DNA of 64,000 nucleotides from Anaerolineales bacterium (GTDB lineage Bacteria > Chloroflexota > Anaerolineae > 4572-78 > J111): assembly GCA_020634855.1 (NCBI GenBank), contig JACKAU010000002.1, positions 496,001 through 560,000 on the forward strand, written 5' to 3'. The notes under the pieces are model-generated. The model was not told the DNA's origin. It searched no databases and worked only from the letters and a program-made list of their open reading frames with translations. Every line of letters begins with the position of its first letter. The first letter of the stretch is position 1. Made by a program: the position numbers and the translations under genes. Of this stretch, positions 16,977 through 25,662 are shown in pieces.

Positions 16977-17135
16977 TTACCAGGGCCAGGTCCAAAACTT
17001 GGGACTGGTGACCGTGTTGGTCACTTCCTGGGCCACGTGACTCGCATTCCGGCCGGCTTGCTTGATAGCTTGTTTGCTTTCATCAAAGAAATCTTTGACT
17101 TCATAACCTGATTTTATATTAGTTTTGACCTTCAT
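16977..17135 (-). CDS. 52-residue KVKTNIKSG peptide, Trp-rich end
   Basis: Starts MKVKTNIKSG, with the small-residue pair SG instead of AG. It continues YEVKDFFDESKQAIKQAGRN and ends with TSPKFWTWPW. No Cys is present. The ribosome-binding site GAGAGGA precedes ATG 17135. It is the first peptide after the membrane-anchored 17157 gene (21-nt gap) and is followed three bases later by the next peptide gene. The C-terminal aromatic cluster is distinctive. Recognised only by the shared N-terminal block and operon position. Confidence 0.75.
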   Translation of the reverse strand: MKVKTNIKSGYEVKDFFDESKQAIKQAGRNASHVAQEVTNTVTSPKFWTWPW

Positions 17136-17156
17136 AATATCCTCTCAATAGGTGGC

Positions 17157-17954
17157 TTACGCCGCAATTTCGGCTGCTTTTGGAGTAGAACCGTTCTCGA
17201 CCGGCGCCTCGGTTTCCGGCGCTTTGGTCTCTTTTTTCTCGGTTTCTAATTCATTCACAACTTCTTGCACCAGCGCCAGGAACGTCGCCTCTTTTTCGGC
17301 AGCAGCCTTATCAATGGCCTCAGCGACATGCTCTTGCCGTTCCTGTTCGGTGGCCAGGACCAGATCAGACGGGGTGGTGACCAAACCGGCCTCGGCCAGT
17401 TTATTGTACAACTTTTGCGCAAAGGCCCGGTTTTCCGGCTTATTGGGGGCGGCTTGCCAGGCTTTGAAAGCCAGCAGTGGCTGGATGTCGCGGGCTTTCC
17501 AGGCAGCCAATCCGTGCAGAATGACCGCATCTTCGACCGCCTGTTTGAGGTTATCAGGCGTTTTCGGATCCACCAACCAGGCCAGTTCAAAGTTTTGGGC
17601 CCGGCAGACCGAGGACAAATCGTTCACAAACTTGTTCAGATCTTCATCCGACAGACCGTCAACCCAGGTTGCGAATTCGGCCGCATCCGCCGGGAGCTTC
17701 TTGTAAAGCTGTGACCGTTTTGACAGATCCGACTGACTTAGCCACTGCTTAAACTGCGTGGCGACCGGATCCTTTTCTTTCGTAAAAGGCAGCCGAAACT
17801 GACCCAGCCATCCCTTAGATTTGGAATAGGCGTCCTTGGTATTGGTGGTAACCGCGGTCGTAGCCTTGTCGCGGGATTCCTGAGACGCCCACTTGGGTTC
17901 AAGATACCATATCACCCCAAATACGATTAATAAAATAGCAATTATGAGCATCAT
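17157..17954 (-). CDS. membrane-anchored helical protein leading the peptide operon
   Basis: About 265 residues. A single N-terminal helix (MMLIIAILLIVFGVIWYL) is followed by a long soluble, mostly helical domain with TKEKDPVATQFKQWLSQ, VDGLSDEDLNKFVNDL and LAAWKARDIQPLLAFKAW, and an acidic Ala/Glu-rich tail. No known domain was recognised. I chose ATG 17954 because AGGAG lies about 10 nt upstream; an upstream in-frame ATG at 17984 would add a basic decapeptide. The SARP-box promoter at 17999-18032 should initiate near 17992. As the first gene of the peptide operon it may be a scaffold, chaperone or immunity factor; this is inference. Confidence 0.8.
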   Translation of the reverse strand: MMLIIAILLIVFGVIWYLEPKWASQESRDKATTAVTTNTKDAYSKSKGWLGQFRLPFTKEKDPVATQFKQWLSQSDLSKRSQLYKKLPADAAEFATWVDGLSDEDLNKFVNDLSSVCRAQNFELAWLVDPKTPDNLKQAVEDAVILHGLAAWKARDIQPLLAFKAWQAAPNKPENRAFAQKLYNKLAEAGLVTTPSDLVLATEQERQEHVAEAIDKAAAEKEATFLALVQEVVNELETEKKETKAPETEAPVENGSTPKAAEIAA

Positions 17955-17998
17955 CCGGTTTTTTCTCCTATGAAAGCTAATCATTTAGACTGATGCCC

Positions 17999-18032
17999 AT
18001 TTTAACAAGCCTGTGTGACATTAGCGTGACAT
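17999..18032 (-). promoter_or_regulatory. SARP-box promoter for the minus-strand peptide operon
   Basis: On the minus strand, ATGTCAC-GCTA-ATGTCAC (18032-18015) is followed by 10 nt and TAAAAT (18004-17999). The heptamer period is 11 bp. The same geometry appears at 51708-51741. Confidence 0.65.
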
Positions 18033-18049
18033 GAAACAGCAAGCGCCTC

Positions 18050-18081
18050 GTCACGCAAATGTCACAGGCCGTTGCTATAGT
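18050..18081 (+). promoter_or_regulatory. SARP-box promoter for the 18088 ABC gene
   Basis: GTCAC (18050-18054) and ATGTCAC (18059-18065) repeat with 11-bp period, followed by 10 nt and TATAGT (18076-18081). The expected start site falls at or next to ATG 18088, so the mRNA may be leaderless; no Shine-Dalgarno is present before that ATG. Confidence 0.62.
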
Positions 18082-18087
18082 AGGTCT

Positions 18088-20292
18088 ATGTCGCAGCATC
18101 CGGTTGATTTAACGGCTTTGGCTTGGCCTGTAGCCCGATTAGATGAAGCCATCGAGCTTTTAGCCCGCCGAACCGGGCTGGGATCGGTGTTTCACGAGGC
18201 CCAGAGTCTACCACCCGAACTTCATCAGGCCGGTCTGGCGGCTTTGGGGCAGTGGGTTCAGGCTACGGCCGACCGCTTAGGGTTGGAAGCCGAGCCGGTG
18301 GCGGTTACTCTGGCTGAGTTAGATGACCTGGTCCACCAGGCCGCGCCGGCCATTCTGTATCTACCACCCGCTTTGAATAATCCAACGGCTTCATCATTAT
18401 TCCTGGTGCTGCTGGCCGGTCGGCGGCAGTGGCTCGGCCCAAAGGCGGTCTCCCTCCTTGGCCCGGATTTAAGGGTCCGCCGGGTCCAAGCCAAGGTCAT
18501 CGGCGATGCCCTGAGCTGGCCGCTCGTTGCGCCTCACCTGGCGGCGGTTGACCGGCTGCTGGCCGAAGCCGGAGTCGGTGAAATTCGGCGCGAGCGGGCC
18601 AGACAAGCGCTGCTACAAGAACAATTGGGGGGACAGGCGCTTGAGGTCGGCTGGCTGTTGCGGCCTTCGCCCGGTTCCAGCTTGTGGCTGCAAGCTCGCC
18701 ATACCCGACTGTGGCGGTACCCGCTGATTTTGCTCGGCGCGTCGCTGGTGCTGCAAGGGCTAACCGTGGTAACCTGGTGGATCATTGGCCGGGGATCGCT
18801 GACCGGCCAATTTGAATGGGCCTGGTTGGTGGCCTGGGCGCTGCTGTTGTTCACGGCCATTCCGTTTCAACTGCTGGTAGCCTGGACGCAAAGTCAATTT
18901 GCCTTTGGCGTGGGGGCTATTTTCAAACAGCGCCTGCTATACGGCGCGCTTAAATTGAAGCCGGACGATATCCGCCACCAGGGGACAGGCCAATTTCTGG
19001 GCCGAATTATGGAGTCGGAAGCAGTAGAACTGCTGGCCCTTAATGGCGGCCTGACTGTACTGGTGGCGATAGTTCAACTGGCCACAGCCAGTTGGGTTTT
19101 ACGGCAAGGAGGCAATGGTTGGCCGCTGGTTGGGCTGTTGTGGCTGTGGCTGGTCGTCATTGCGAGCTACAGTTGGTACTACTACCGGCACAGCCAGACT
19201 TGGATTGATATTTACCGCCGGATGACCAACGATCTGGTCGAGCGAATGGTCGGCCATCGAACCCGACTAGCTCAAGAAGCCATCCAAAACTGGCACGTGG
19301 ACGAAGATCGTGATCTGGCCCGCTACCTCGATTTATCGACTCGGCGCGACCGACTGGGACTGGGGCTGGTTAATTTAGCGGGCTGGTGGTTAGTAGCCGG
19401 CCTGGCCTACGCCTTTATCGTCGGGGCGGCTTCGGTCAGCCAATTGGCGATCACCTTTGGCGGCGTCCTGCTGGCGTCTCAAGCCCTCAACACCGCCACC
19501 AGAGGTATCGAGCAAACGGTGCAGGTGGGGTTATCGTGGGGGCAAGTCCAACCGCTGTTTCAGGCGGCCGGCCGGCCAACAGACAAGCCGGCCCACTCGT
19601 TTTTCGTGGCCCCAGCGTCCAAACCGGAGCCGAATGGGGAAGCGGCCCCGGTTCCGGAGGCGAACGGCCAAGCCGACCCGACAGCGGTGCTGATGGCGCG
19701 AGATGTGAACTTTCGCTACCGGCCTCACGGCCGGCTGGCAGTACACGAAGCCAATTTGCAAATTTTGCCGGGCGCTCGGCTCCTGCTTGAAGGGCCATCG
19801 GGCGGGGGTAAGACCACGCTGGCCGCGGTGCTGGCCGGGCTGCGCCAACCTGAGTCAGGGTTGCTGATGCTGTGGGGCTACGATCAAGCCAGTCTGGGCA
19901 GCGCCGAATGGCGACGCCATGTGGCCGTGGCTCCCCAGTTTCACGAAAACCACATCTTTACCGAGACTTTTGGTTTTAACCTGCTGCTGGGACGCCGCTG
20001 GCCGCCAACGCCCGAAGATATGCAGCTAGCCGAAACCCTGTGCTACGAATTGGGCTTGGGCGACCTGCTGGCCCGAATGCCGTCCGGCTGGCAGCAAATG
20101 GTGGGTGAGAGCGGCTGGCAATTATCGCACGGTGAACGCAGCCGGGTGTTTATTGCCCGGGCCTTGCTCCAACAGGCCGATGTGATGATTTTGGATGAGA
20201 GCTTTGGCGCGCTCGATCCGGAAAACCTGGAGCGGGCCTTGCGCTGTACCCTTAAATGGGCGCCGACGCTGTTAGTCATTGCACACCCTTAG
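18088..20292 (+). CDS. second ABC exporter with degenerate N-terminal domain
   Basis: 734 residues from ATG 18088. The N-terminal 200 residues lack the Cys and His of a C39 peptidase but keep a similar helical plus AILYLPP/LFLVLLAGRRQW strand pattern, so they may be a peptide-binding, non-cleaving relative. A six-helix permease follows. The ATPase has GPSGGGKTT (Walker A), QLSHGERSRVFIARAL (an atypical signature with H for G) and VMILDESFGALD (Walker B, Ser in place of Pro). It ends abruptly after VIAHP, a little short of the usual C-terminus. Divergent from the peptide operon with back-to-back SARP boxes, it is probably part of the same export system, perhaps as a heteromeric partner of the C39 exporter. 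Confidence 0.85.
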   Translation: MSQHPVDLTALAWPVARLDEAIELLARRTGLGSVFHEAQSLPPELHQAGLAALGQWVQATADRLGLEAEPVAVTLAELDDLVHQAAPAILYLPPALNNPTASSLFLVLLAGRRQWLGPKAVSLLGPDLRVRRVQAKVIGDALSWPLVAPHLAAVDRLLAEAGVGEIRRERARQALLQEQLGGQALEVGWLLRPSPGSSLWLQARHTRLWRYPLILLGASLVLQGLTVVTWWIIGRGSLTGQFEWAWLVAWALLLFTAIPFQLLVAWTQSQFAFGVGAIFKQRLLYGALKLKPDDIRHQGTGQFLGRIMESEAVELLALNGGLTVLVAIVQLATASWVLRQGGNGWPLVGLLWLWLVVIASYSWYYYRHSQTWIDIYRRMTNDLVERMVGHRTRLAQEAIQNWHVDEDRDLARYLDLSTRRDRLGLGLVNLAGWWLVAGLAYAFIVGAASVSQLAITFGGVLLASQALNTATRGIEQTVQVGLSWGQVQPLFQAAGRPTDKPAHSFFVAPASKPEPNGEAAPVPEANGQADPTAVLMARDVNFRYRPHGRLAVHEANLQILPGARLLLEGPSGGGKTTLAAVLAGLRQPESGLLMLWGYDQASLGSAEWRRHVAVAPQFHENHIFTETFGFNLLLGRRWPPTPEDMQLAETLCYELGLGDLLARMPSGWQQMVGESGWQLSHGERSRVFIARALLQQADVMILDESFGALDPENLERALRCTLKWAPTLLVIAHP

Positions 20293-20459
20293 CTTATGAA
20301 GATTGAGAAAACAAATCGGTTAGCCTGGACCAAAGAGCGAAGGACGCTAAAGCGCCCTCACCTGGCGAAATCCTGGCCCGAAAGGGCTTCGCTCTCTTAG
20401 CACGAGTCTTTAGGCCCGTGCTCGTGGGACGGCTTCATTAGCTTTATGAAAGACGACCT

Positions 20460-21572
20460 ATGCTGTTAGATCGAACGCTTGAAATAATCGCCTTGGTGAC
20501 CTGGGTCTTCGCGGCGGTGTTTGTAGTGCTTCATTTTATCCGGGTCGCCCGCCAAGGGGGCATCGTTGCGGCCCTTAATCACCTTATTACACGGCGGGTA
20601 GTCATGCTCTTCTCGGTGGCGATTGCCTTGACCTTGCTCAGTAACGCCCTGGTGTTCGTTGAACCCCAGCAGGTGGGCGTGGTGGTATCGCTGGTGTCGC
20701 CGCAGGGGTACCGCGACCGACCGTTGCGATCAGGGCTGCGCTGGATTGTCCCCTTTCTGGAAGAGGTTTACTACTATCCCATTTATTTCCAAACCTACAC
20801 CATGTCGGTCAAGCCGACCGAAGGACAGAATTTTGGCAGCGACGACATAGTGGCCCGTACCTCCGACGGCCAGGAGGTATCATTAGATACCTCGGTTATC
20901 TTTCGCATCGATCCGGAGCAGGTCATACAGATTCATATCGATTGGCAGGATCGCTATATCACCGATTTTATCCGCCCATTGATGCGTGGCCTCATTCGAA
21001 CCAAGGTGTCGCAATTCACCGTGAACGAGGTTAACAGCTCCAAGCGCCTGGATTTAGAGAGCGATCTATCCGAGGAAGTTCGGACCGCGATGGAAGACAA
21101 GGGTTTTGTGATGGATCGTTTCCTACTACGCAACATCACCTTTTCACCCGAATATGCAGCCACGGTCGAGCAGAAACAAGTGGCCGAACAGAAGACCATT
21201 CAAAAAGAGTATGAAGCTGAACAGATTCGCCGGCTGGCTGCCGGCGAGGCCGACCGCATCAAAACCCTCGCCGATGCCGAGGCTCAGGCGCTGCGAGTCA
21301 TAGCGGCAGAGTTGGCCGAGCGGCCGGATTTGATTACCTATCGCTATGTTGAGAAGTTGGGACCGGGGATCAAGGTGATGTTAGTGCCCAGTGACACGCC
21401 CTATCTACTACCGCTGCCGTCGCTTGAGGACGGCCCGCCCGCCAACGGTCTGCCCACTACGCCACCCATTACGCCGACGCTGACCGCGCCTACGCCCACC
21501 CCGCTCCAACTGTCGGAATCCCTGTTGGGTGAGGTTTTGACGCCAACGTTATCGTTGACAACAACGCCATGA
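20460..21572 (+). CDS. SPFH/band-7 (prohibitin-like) membrane protein
   Basis: 370 residues. Two N-terminal hydrophobic segments precede an SPFH domain (EPQQVGVVVSLVSPQGYRDRP, then DGQEVSLDTSVIFRIDPEQ). A coiled-coil follows with VAEQKTIQKEYEAEQIRRLAAGEADRIKTLADAEAQALRV, typical of prohibitins. The tail is Thr/Pro-rich. Family members form ring-shaped oligomers at membrane microdomains and often modulate proteases. Its stop overlaps the start of the pentapeptide lipoprotein gene, so the two are coupled. The 167 bp upstream hold only a short CACGAG/CTCGTG hairpin (20401-20426). Confidence 0.9.
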   Translation: MLLDRTLEIIALVTWVFAAVFVVLHFIRVARQGGIVAALNHLITRRVVMLFSVAIALTLLSNALVFVEPQQVGVVVSLVSPQGYRDRPLRSGLRWIVPFLEEVYYYPIYFQTYTMSVKPTEGQNFGSDDIVARTSDGQEVSLDTSVIFRIDPEQVIQIHIDWQDRYITDFIRPLMRGLIRTKVSQFTVNEVNSSKRLDLESDLSEEVRTAMEDKGFVMDRFLLRNITFSPEYAATVEQKQVAEQKTIQKEYEAEQIRRLAAGEADRIKTLADAEAQALRVIAAELAERPDLITYRYVEKLGPGIKVMLVPSDTPYLLPLPSLEDGPPANGLPTTPPITPTLTAPTPTPLQLSESLLGEVLTPTLSLTTTP

Positions 21573-22534
21573 CCTATCGTATGTTTAGCTTCGTCCCTAG
21601 ATATCTCTCCTGGCTGTGGCCGGTAATACTTCTAATGCTGTCGGGCTGTTTGGGCAGCTTGCCGTGGGGCTGCCCGCCTAACTGCGTGGGGGCGGACATG
21701 ATCGGCCGGGATATGACCGGAGCCAGCTTGCCTCAAGCGAAGTTGGTGGAAGCCAATTTGCGCCGGACGGTGCTGGTTCAAGCCGATCTAAGCGAGGCAG
21801 ACTTGAGCGGGGCCAAGTTAGTAGAGACCAATCTGGCCAACGCTAATCTCAACCAGGCCTTGCTACTGGGCGTGGATCTAACCAAAGCCAACCTGGGCGG
21901 AGCCAACCTGGCCGGGGCCGACCTGACCGGCGCGAATTTGACCGGCGCGAATTTGACCGGGACTGACCTGACCTTAGCGCGGCTGTGGGGGGGTAATCTA
22001 ACCCAGGCAACCTTGATTGGCGGTAATTTAACCAGCACCGATTTAACCGGCGTCGAGTTGTCCAAAGCCAATGTTAGCGGCAGCAACATTAGCAACACCA
22101 TTTTGAACGGCGCTTGGTTGAGCGGCGCGGATATGTCGGGCACGCTGCTGGTCAAATCCGCACTAACGGGCGCCTGGCTGAATATGACCAATTTGACCGG
22201 CAGCAATTTGAGCGGCGCGGATTTATCGGGGGCCAGCTTGTATGCGGCCAATCTGACCGGGGTCGATTTAACTGACGCCAACTTAGAAGGGGCTAATCTG
22301 GTCGGCGCCAACTTGGGGGGGGCCGATTTACGGGGCGCTAATCTACTGGGGGCGCTTACAAGGGTGAACGATTTTGTGGTTGACTCGATCACCGACCCGG
22401 TGATTACTGAATTGAATGAAGCCGATCGAGCCGCGTTAGCGCAGGATGCCGATCTCTGCGGCAGCCGGTATGATCAGCAAACGCAATGGCCGGACATGTT
22501 TGAGATTCCGACCTGCGCGATTTTGGTGGAGTAA
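21569..22534 (+). CDS. pentapeptide-repeat lipoprotein
   Basis: 321 residues. The signal segment VILLMLSGCLGS contains a lipobox with the acylated Cys. From about residue 45 to 270 the sequence is a run of A(D/N)LxG-type pentapeptides (ANLTGANLTG and similar), which fold as a right-handed quadrilateral beta-helix. It begins with the WGCPPNCVGADMIG motif that also opens the paralogue at 23994 (NACAPNCNGENLSN). It overlaps the SPFH gene and is followed two bases later by a solute-binding lipoprotein. Location: outer face of the membrane. Role unknown; some relatives mimic DNA, but lipid anchoring argues against that here. Confidence 0.9.
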   Translation: MTYRMFSFVPRYLSWLWPVILLMLSGCLGSLPWGCPPNCVGADMIGRDMTGASLPQAKLVEANLRRTVLVQADLSEADLSGAKLVETNLANANLNQALLLGVDLTKANLGGANLAGADLTGANLTGANLTGTDLTLARLWGGNLTQATLIGGNLTSTDLTGVELSKANVSGSNISNTILNGAWLSGADMSGTLLVKSALTGAWLNMTNLTGSNLSGADLSGASLYAANLTGVDLTDANLEGANLVGANLGGADLRGANLLGALTRVNDFVVDSITDPVITELNEADRAALAQDADLCGSRYDQQTQWPDMFEIPTCAILVE

Positions 22535-22535
22535 C

Positions 22536-23852
22536 GTGCGGCTAGTCAATACAGCGCCGGTTATGATTTGGCTAAATTGGCTGTGGGTGGGTCTAACTGT
22601 TCTGGTGTTGGCCGGCTGCCAAAATGTCGGGCTGTCCGGTTCGACGACGGCGACCGCGGTCACCGCGACGGGAGACGGGTGTGAGGTCAAATTTGGGGTT
22701 ATCACCTCGTTGACCGGCAGCTTTGCCGATCGGGCGATTGAACTGGTACGCGGTTATGAAATGGCCCGGGATGACCTGAATGAAACAGGGGGCGTTCTTG
22801 GTTGCACCTTGGTCCTAACGACCAAGGATGACGCTTCGAACGCAGCCACCGGCATAACGGCTTTTCAAGAATTAGTCGAGCAGGAGCAGGCGCCAATCGT
22901 CATCGGCTCCTTTGCCAGCGCGGTCACGCTGCCGTTAGTGCCGCTGGCCGGCCAATATCGAACGCCCCTGTTGGCCCACAATGCCGCCAACGATCTGGTG
23001 ACCAGTCTGGGTTCAGATTGGGTTTTTCGCACCACCGGCCGTTTAGACAACTCGGTCACGGCCTTAATGGATTACACCTTGACCCTGCGGCCCGAAAACG
23101 AACCGTCTTCGCTGGCCGTGATCTATGAAAACACGGTCTTTGGCCAGGCTTTTGCGCAGGTGGTTACGTATTACGCCAAGGAGGAGGGCATCAGCCTGGT
23201 GGCGGTTGAACCATTTACGCCGTCAGCTTCGGACTTCAGGCCGCTGTTGGAGCGCGTGCAAAACGCCGAACCCGATTTCGTGTTGTTATCCGCGGACCAA
23301 CTGAGTGACGCCTTATTATTAATAAAGCAAAGCCGGGAAATCGATTTCAGCCCGCAGCTTTTTCTATCCAACGCCGGAGCGTTTACCTCGGCCCAGTTTC
23401 TCAGCAGTCCGTATGCCGACTATTTTCTGGTAACCCTGGATTGGTCCGAAAGCGCTAATTGGTACGCGGCCGACGGCACGACGACCCAGGATTTTATCGA
23501 CCGGTTTCAAGCTCGCTATGGGGTGACGCCGGGCGACCGAAGCGTTAATGCCTATGTGAGTATCGTCTTGGCTGCCCAGGCGCTGGAAATGGCCAATCAA
23601 CCGGAGCCGCTTGATTGGAATAACATCGCCGGCGTCCGCATCCGTCTGCGCGATGCCCTCCGGGAGTTGAATATGCCCGACACGTTGTTCGGCCCGATCA
23701 AGTTTGATAGCACCGGCCAGAATTATCATCCGCCGTTAATTGCCCAGGTCAATCAGGGCCAATTAGTCATTGTGGCTCCGGCCGAACATCAAACCGGTCA
23801 AGCGGTTTTTCCGATGCCGAATTGGAGCGAGCGGGTAATTGATGAACCATAA
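22536..23852 (+). CDS. periplasmic amino-acid-type solute-binding lipoprotein
   Basis: 438 residues from GTG 22536 (an in-frame ATG at 22563 is an alternative). The lipobox LVLAGC lies early. The mature part is a type-I periplasmic binding fold of the Leu/Ile/Val-BP family: KFGVITSLTGSFADRAIELVRGYEMARDDLNE, ALVLTTKDDASN-like strands, PIVIGSFAS, and FGQAFAQVVTYYAKEEG. No permease or ATPase is encoded nearby, so it may serve as an orphan receptor or sensor module, perhaps linked to the adjacent SPFH/pentapeptide proteins. The nearest two-component pair lies 2 kb downstream. Confidence 0.88.
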   Translation: MRLVNTAPVMIWLNWLWVGLTVLVLAGCQNVGLSGSTTATAVTATGDGCEVKFGVITSLTGSFADRAIELVRGYEMARDDLNETGGVLGCTLVLTTKDDASNAATGITAFQELVEQEQAPIVIGSFASAVTLPLVPLAGQYRTPLLAHNAANDLVTSLGSDWVFRTTGRLDNSVTALMDYTLTLRPENEPSSLAVIYENTVFGQAFAQVVTYYAKEEGISLVAVEPFTPSASDFRPLLERVQNAEPDFVLLSADQLSDALLLIKQSREIDFSPQLFLSNAGAFTSAQFLSSPYADYFLVTLDWSESANWYAADGTTTQDFIDRFQARYGVTPGDRSVNAYVSIVLAAQALEMANQPEPLDWNNIAGVRIRLRDALRELNMPDTLFGPIKFDSTGQNYHPPLIAQVNQGQLVIVAPAEHQTGQAVFPMPNWSERVIDEP

Positions 23853-23864
23853 ATTCAAGCGAGA

Positions 23865-23961
23865 AGACCTGACAGGTTTTCAAACGCTAGTTTAGGCTTA
23901 GATTATGATCCGATCGAACAGGTTCATTCTTTCAAACGTACGTCGAAAACCTGTCAGGTCT
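23865..23961. repeat. 97-bp palindromic element, ends AGACCTGACAGGTTTTC
   Basis: Perfect 17-bp terminal inverted repeats (AGACCTGACAGGTTTTC and its complement) enclose about 60 bp. A sister element with the same end core is at 56219-56317, and half-sites occur near 31131 and 31205-31220. This is the signature of a dispersed non-autonomous element. Confidence 0.75.
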
Positions 23962-23993
23962 GACCTAACTAAATAGGTAGAGATTGAACTACG

Positions 23994-25076
23994 ATGACTA
24001 GACGCATAGCCTTTATTGCTCTGGGCTTGGCTGTAATAGCTACTATGGCCCTCATCTCCTACCAGAACAGGCCCAACGCCTGCGCGCCGAATTGTAACGG
24101 CGAGAACTTGAGCAATCGGGACTTGCGCGGCGTGGATTTCAAGCAAGCCGATTTAAGCCAGGCCAATTTGAACCGGACTGTTTTAATTGGAGCCAATCTG
24201 CAATTTGTTGATTTACGCGGAGCTAATTTGCGCGATGCCCGTCTCGACGAAGCTGATTTGTCCGGGGCCAACCTAACCGGGGCCGATCTACGCGGAGCCA
24301 GTTTCATCGGCGCGCAGTTGGTCGGGGCCGATTTAAGTGCGGCCAATTTAACGGGGGCGGCTTTAAGCCGAGTCAACTTGAGCGACGTCAAACTCGATGG
24401 CGCGACTTTCAGGCAAGCCCGCTTGATTGGGAGTAATTTAAGTGGGTCTGAACTTAGCGGCGCCGATTTGAGCCAGGCCAATCTGACCGGGGCCAATCTG
24501 ACCGAGAGCCAAATGAGCGGCAGTAATCTGCAAGGGGCGGTCTTGACCGGAGCTAATCTGTACCAAGCCGATCTGCATGGCGCTAACCTGACACAGGCCG
24601 AACTCAATAGCGTCAATTTGAGCCGGAGTAATTTGGATGGCGCTAATTTCAACTTGGCTAATTTAATTAACGCCAATTTCCGTCAGGCCAGTTTACGGGG
24701 AGCGCGTTTAGATGAGGCCAATTTGGCCGGCGCTTATCTGGACCAGGCTCGCCTGTCAAGTAGTACGCTATCGGGAGCCGCCTTACAAGGCACCATCTTG
24801 ACCGGGGCTGATCTAAGCCGGGCCATCTTCGCGGTCGTTCGCCGAGATACGCAACCTCAACAAGTGCAAGCGGCTCAAATCAACGGGGTTAGCTTAACCC
24901 GAGCCAACATCCAGGAGGCCTATTTGGCCGGAACTACGTGGCGGGGGGTTAATCTCAAGTGGGCCGATTTAAGCGGGGCGGTTCTGACCGATACGGTGCG
25001 CCTTAACGGTCGTGATCAAATCGTACCCACCCGCTTTTCGGGCCTAACGATCAATGCCGATACCGTATTACCCTAA
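23994..25076 (+). CDS. membrane-anchored pentapeptide-repeat protein
   Basis: 360 residues. One N-terminal helix (IAFIALGLAVIATMALISY) is followed by NACAPNCNGENLSN and about 55 pentapeptides of the A(D/N)LxG/Q/R type (ANLTGADLRG, ANLTGANLTE). A short insertion around RRDTQPQQVQAAQ interrupts the helix near residue 280. It is a paralogue of the lipoprotein at 21569, sharing the Cys-Pro-Pro/Asn-Cys opening motif, but is anchored by a helix rather than lipid. The two small KVKT peptides follow on the same strand after a hairpin. Confidence 0.9.
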   Translation: MTRRIAFIALGLAVIATMALISYQNRPNACAPNCNGENLSNRDLRGVDFKQADLSQANLNRTVLIGANLQFVDLRGANLRDARLDEADLSGANLTGADLRGASFIGAQLVGADLSAANLTGAALSRVNLSDVKLDGATFRQARLIGSNLSGSELSGADLSQANLTGANLTESQMSGSNLQGAVLTGANLYQADLHGANLTQAELNSVNLSRSNLDGANFNLANLINANFRQASLRGARLDEANLAGAYLDQARLSSSTLSGAALQGTILTGADLSRAIFAVVRRDTQPQQVQAAQINGVSLTRANIQEAYLAGTTWRGVNLKWADLSGAVLTDTVRLNGRDQIVPTRFSGLTINADTVLP

Positions 25077-25084
25077 ACCGAGTG

Positions 25085-25123
25085 ACAAACCAGGTCTAAC
25101 GCTGGGTCGTCGGACCTGTTTGT
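25085..25123 (+). terminator. hairpin after the second pentapeptide gene
   Basis: ACAAAC-C-AGGTC (from 25085) pairs with GACCTGTTTGT (to 25123) with one bulge. An AT-rich tail (AATAATTCTTAT) follows. Probable terminator. Confidence 0.5.
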
Positions 25124-25159
25124 AATAATTCTTATCCAAAGTATTGAAAGGAGATACTA

Positions 25160-25330
25160 ATGAAGGAAGTAACCCAACGCAAGACAAAAACCTTGAAGGT
25201 TAAAACGAACCTCAAGGCCGGAGCGGCGGGAGACCCGTGCGAACCGCAATGGTATGACGGCTATCACGATGGCTGGGACCATTACCAGGCCCAATTCAAT
25301 TCACACAATCGTCGCCCGTCGCCGGTTTGA
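25160..25330 (+). CDS. KVKTNLKAG peptide with Trp/Tyr/Gly/His-rich core
   Basis: 56 residues from ATG 25160, after AAAGGAG. The block LKVKTNLKAG is preceded by a basic 11-residue extension. The core is AAGDPCEPQ, then WYDGYHDGWDHYQ, then a polar basic end. The Y-x-x-G-Y/W-x-x-G spacing recurs in the next peptide (AYNDGFNTGYSD). One Cys follows the block by six residues, again as in the next peptide (GTCPDP versus GDPCEP). This locus is 5 kb from the exporter and has no visible SARP box. Confidence 0.75.
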   Translation: MKEVTQRKTKTLKVKTNLKAGAAGDPCEPQWYDGYHDGWDHYQAQFNSHNRRPSPV

Positions 25331-25383
25331 GCCGGATTGAAAATTCGTTTACGCTACCTATTCAAACTAAGGAGTCAAAAATA

Positions 25384-25587
25384 ATGAACCCAACAAAGAT
25401 GCTTCTAGGGCAACCTAAGCTGATGCTCAAAGTGAAAACTCATCTTAAAGCCGGTCAGGGCACCTGTCCAGACCCCGGCAAGGCGTACAATGATGGCTTT
25501 AATACCGGTTACAGTGATTCGAAAAATAAGGGACCGGAACACAGCGCTCATCACGATCATAATAATAATGAATGGTGGTGGTCGTAA
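25384..25587 (+). CDS. KVKTHLKAG peptide with His/Asn/Trp tail
   Basis: 67 residues from ATG 25384, after AAGGAGTC. The sequence has a 14-residue extension, then LKVKTHLKAG, then GQGTCPDPGKAYNDGFNTGYSD and a tail HHDHNNNEWWWS. The His-rich, Trp-ending tail suggests metal binding or aromatic modification. Paired with the preceding peptide (same core motif), it looks like a two-precursor cassette ended by a terminator. An in-frame start at 25327 overlaps the upstream gene and lacks a ribosome-binding site. Confidence 0.75.
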   Translation: MNPTKMLLGQPKLMLKVKTHLKAGQGTCPDPGKAYNDGFNTGYSDSKNKGPEHSAHHDHNNNEWWWS

Positions 25588-25662
25588 GGCCCCAGAGGGG
25601 GACGACTAAACTATCTGCACCGGCGTCCGTTAGCCACATCTAACCATAATGGATGCCTATAA

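Noticed and set aside
21778..22392. Minus-strand open frame opposite the pentapeptide repeats (also 24059-24676)
   Set aside because: Regular Lys/Leu/Ala/Pro pattern is the antisense of the pentapeptide codons and not a gene.
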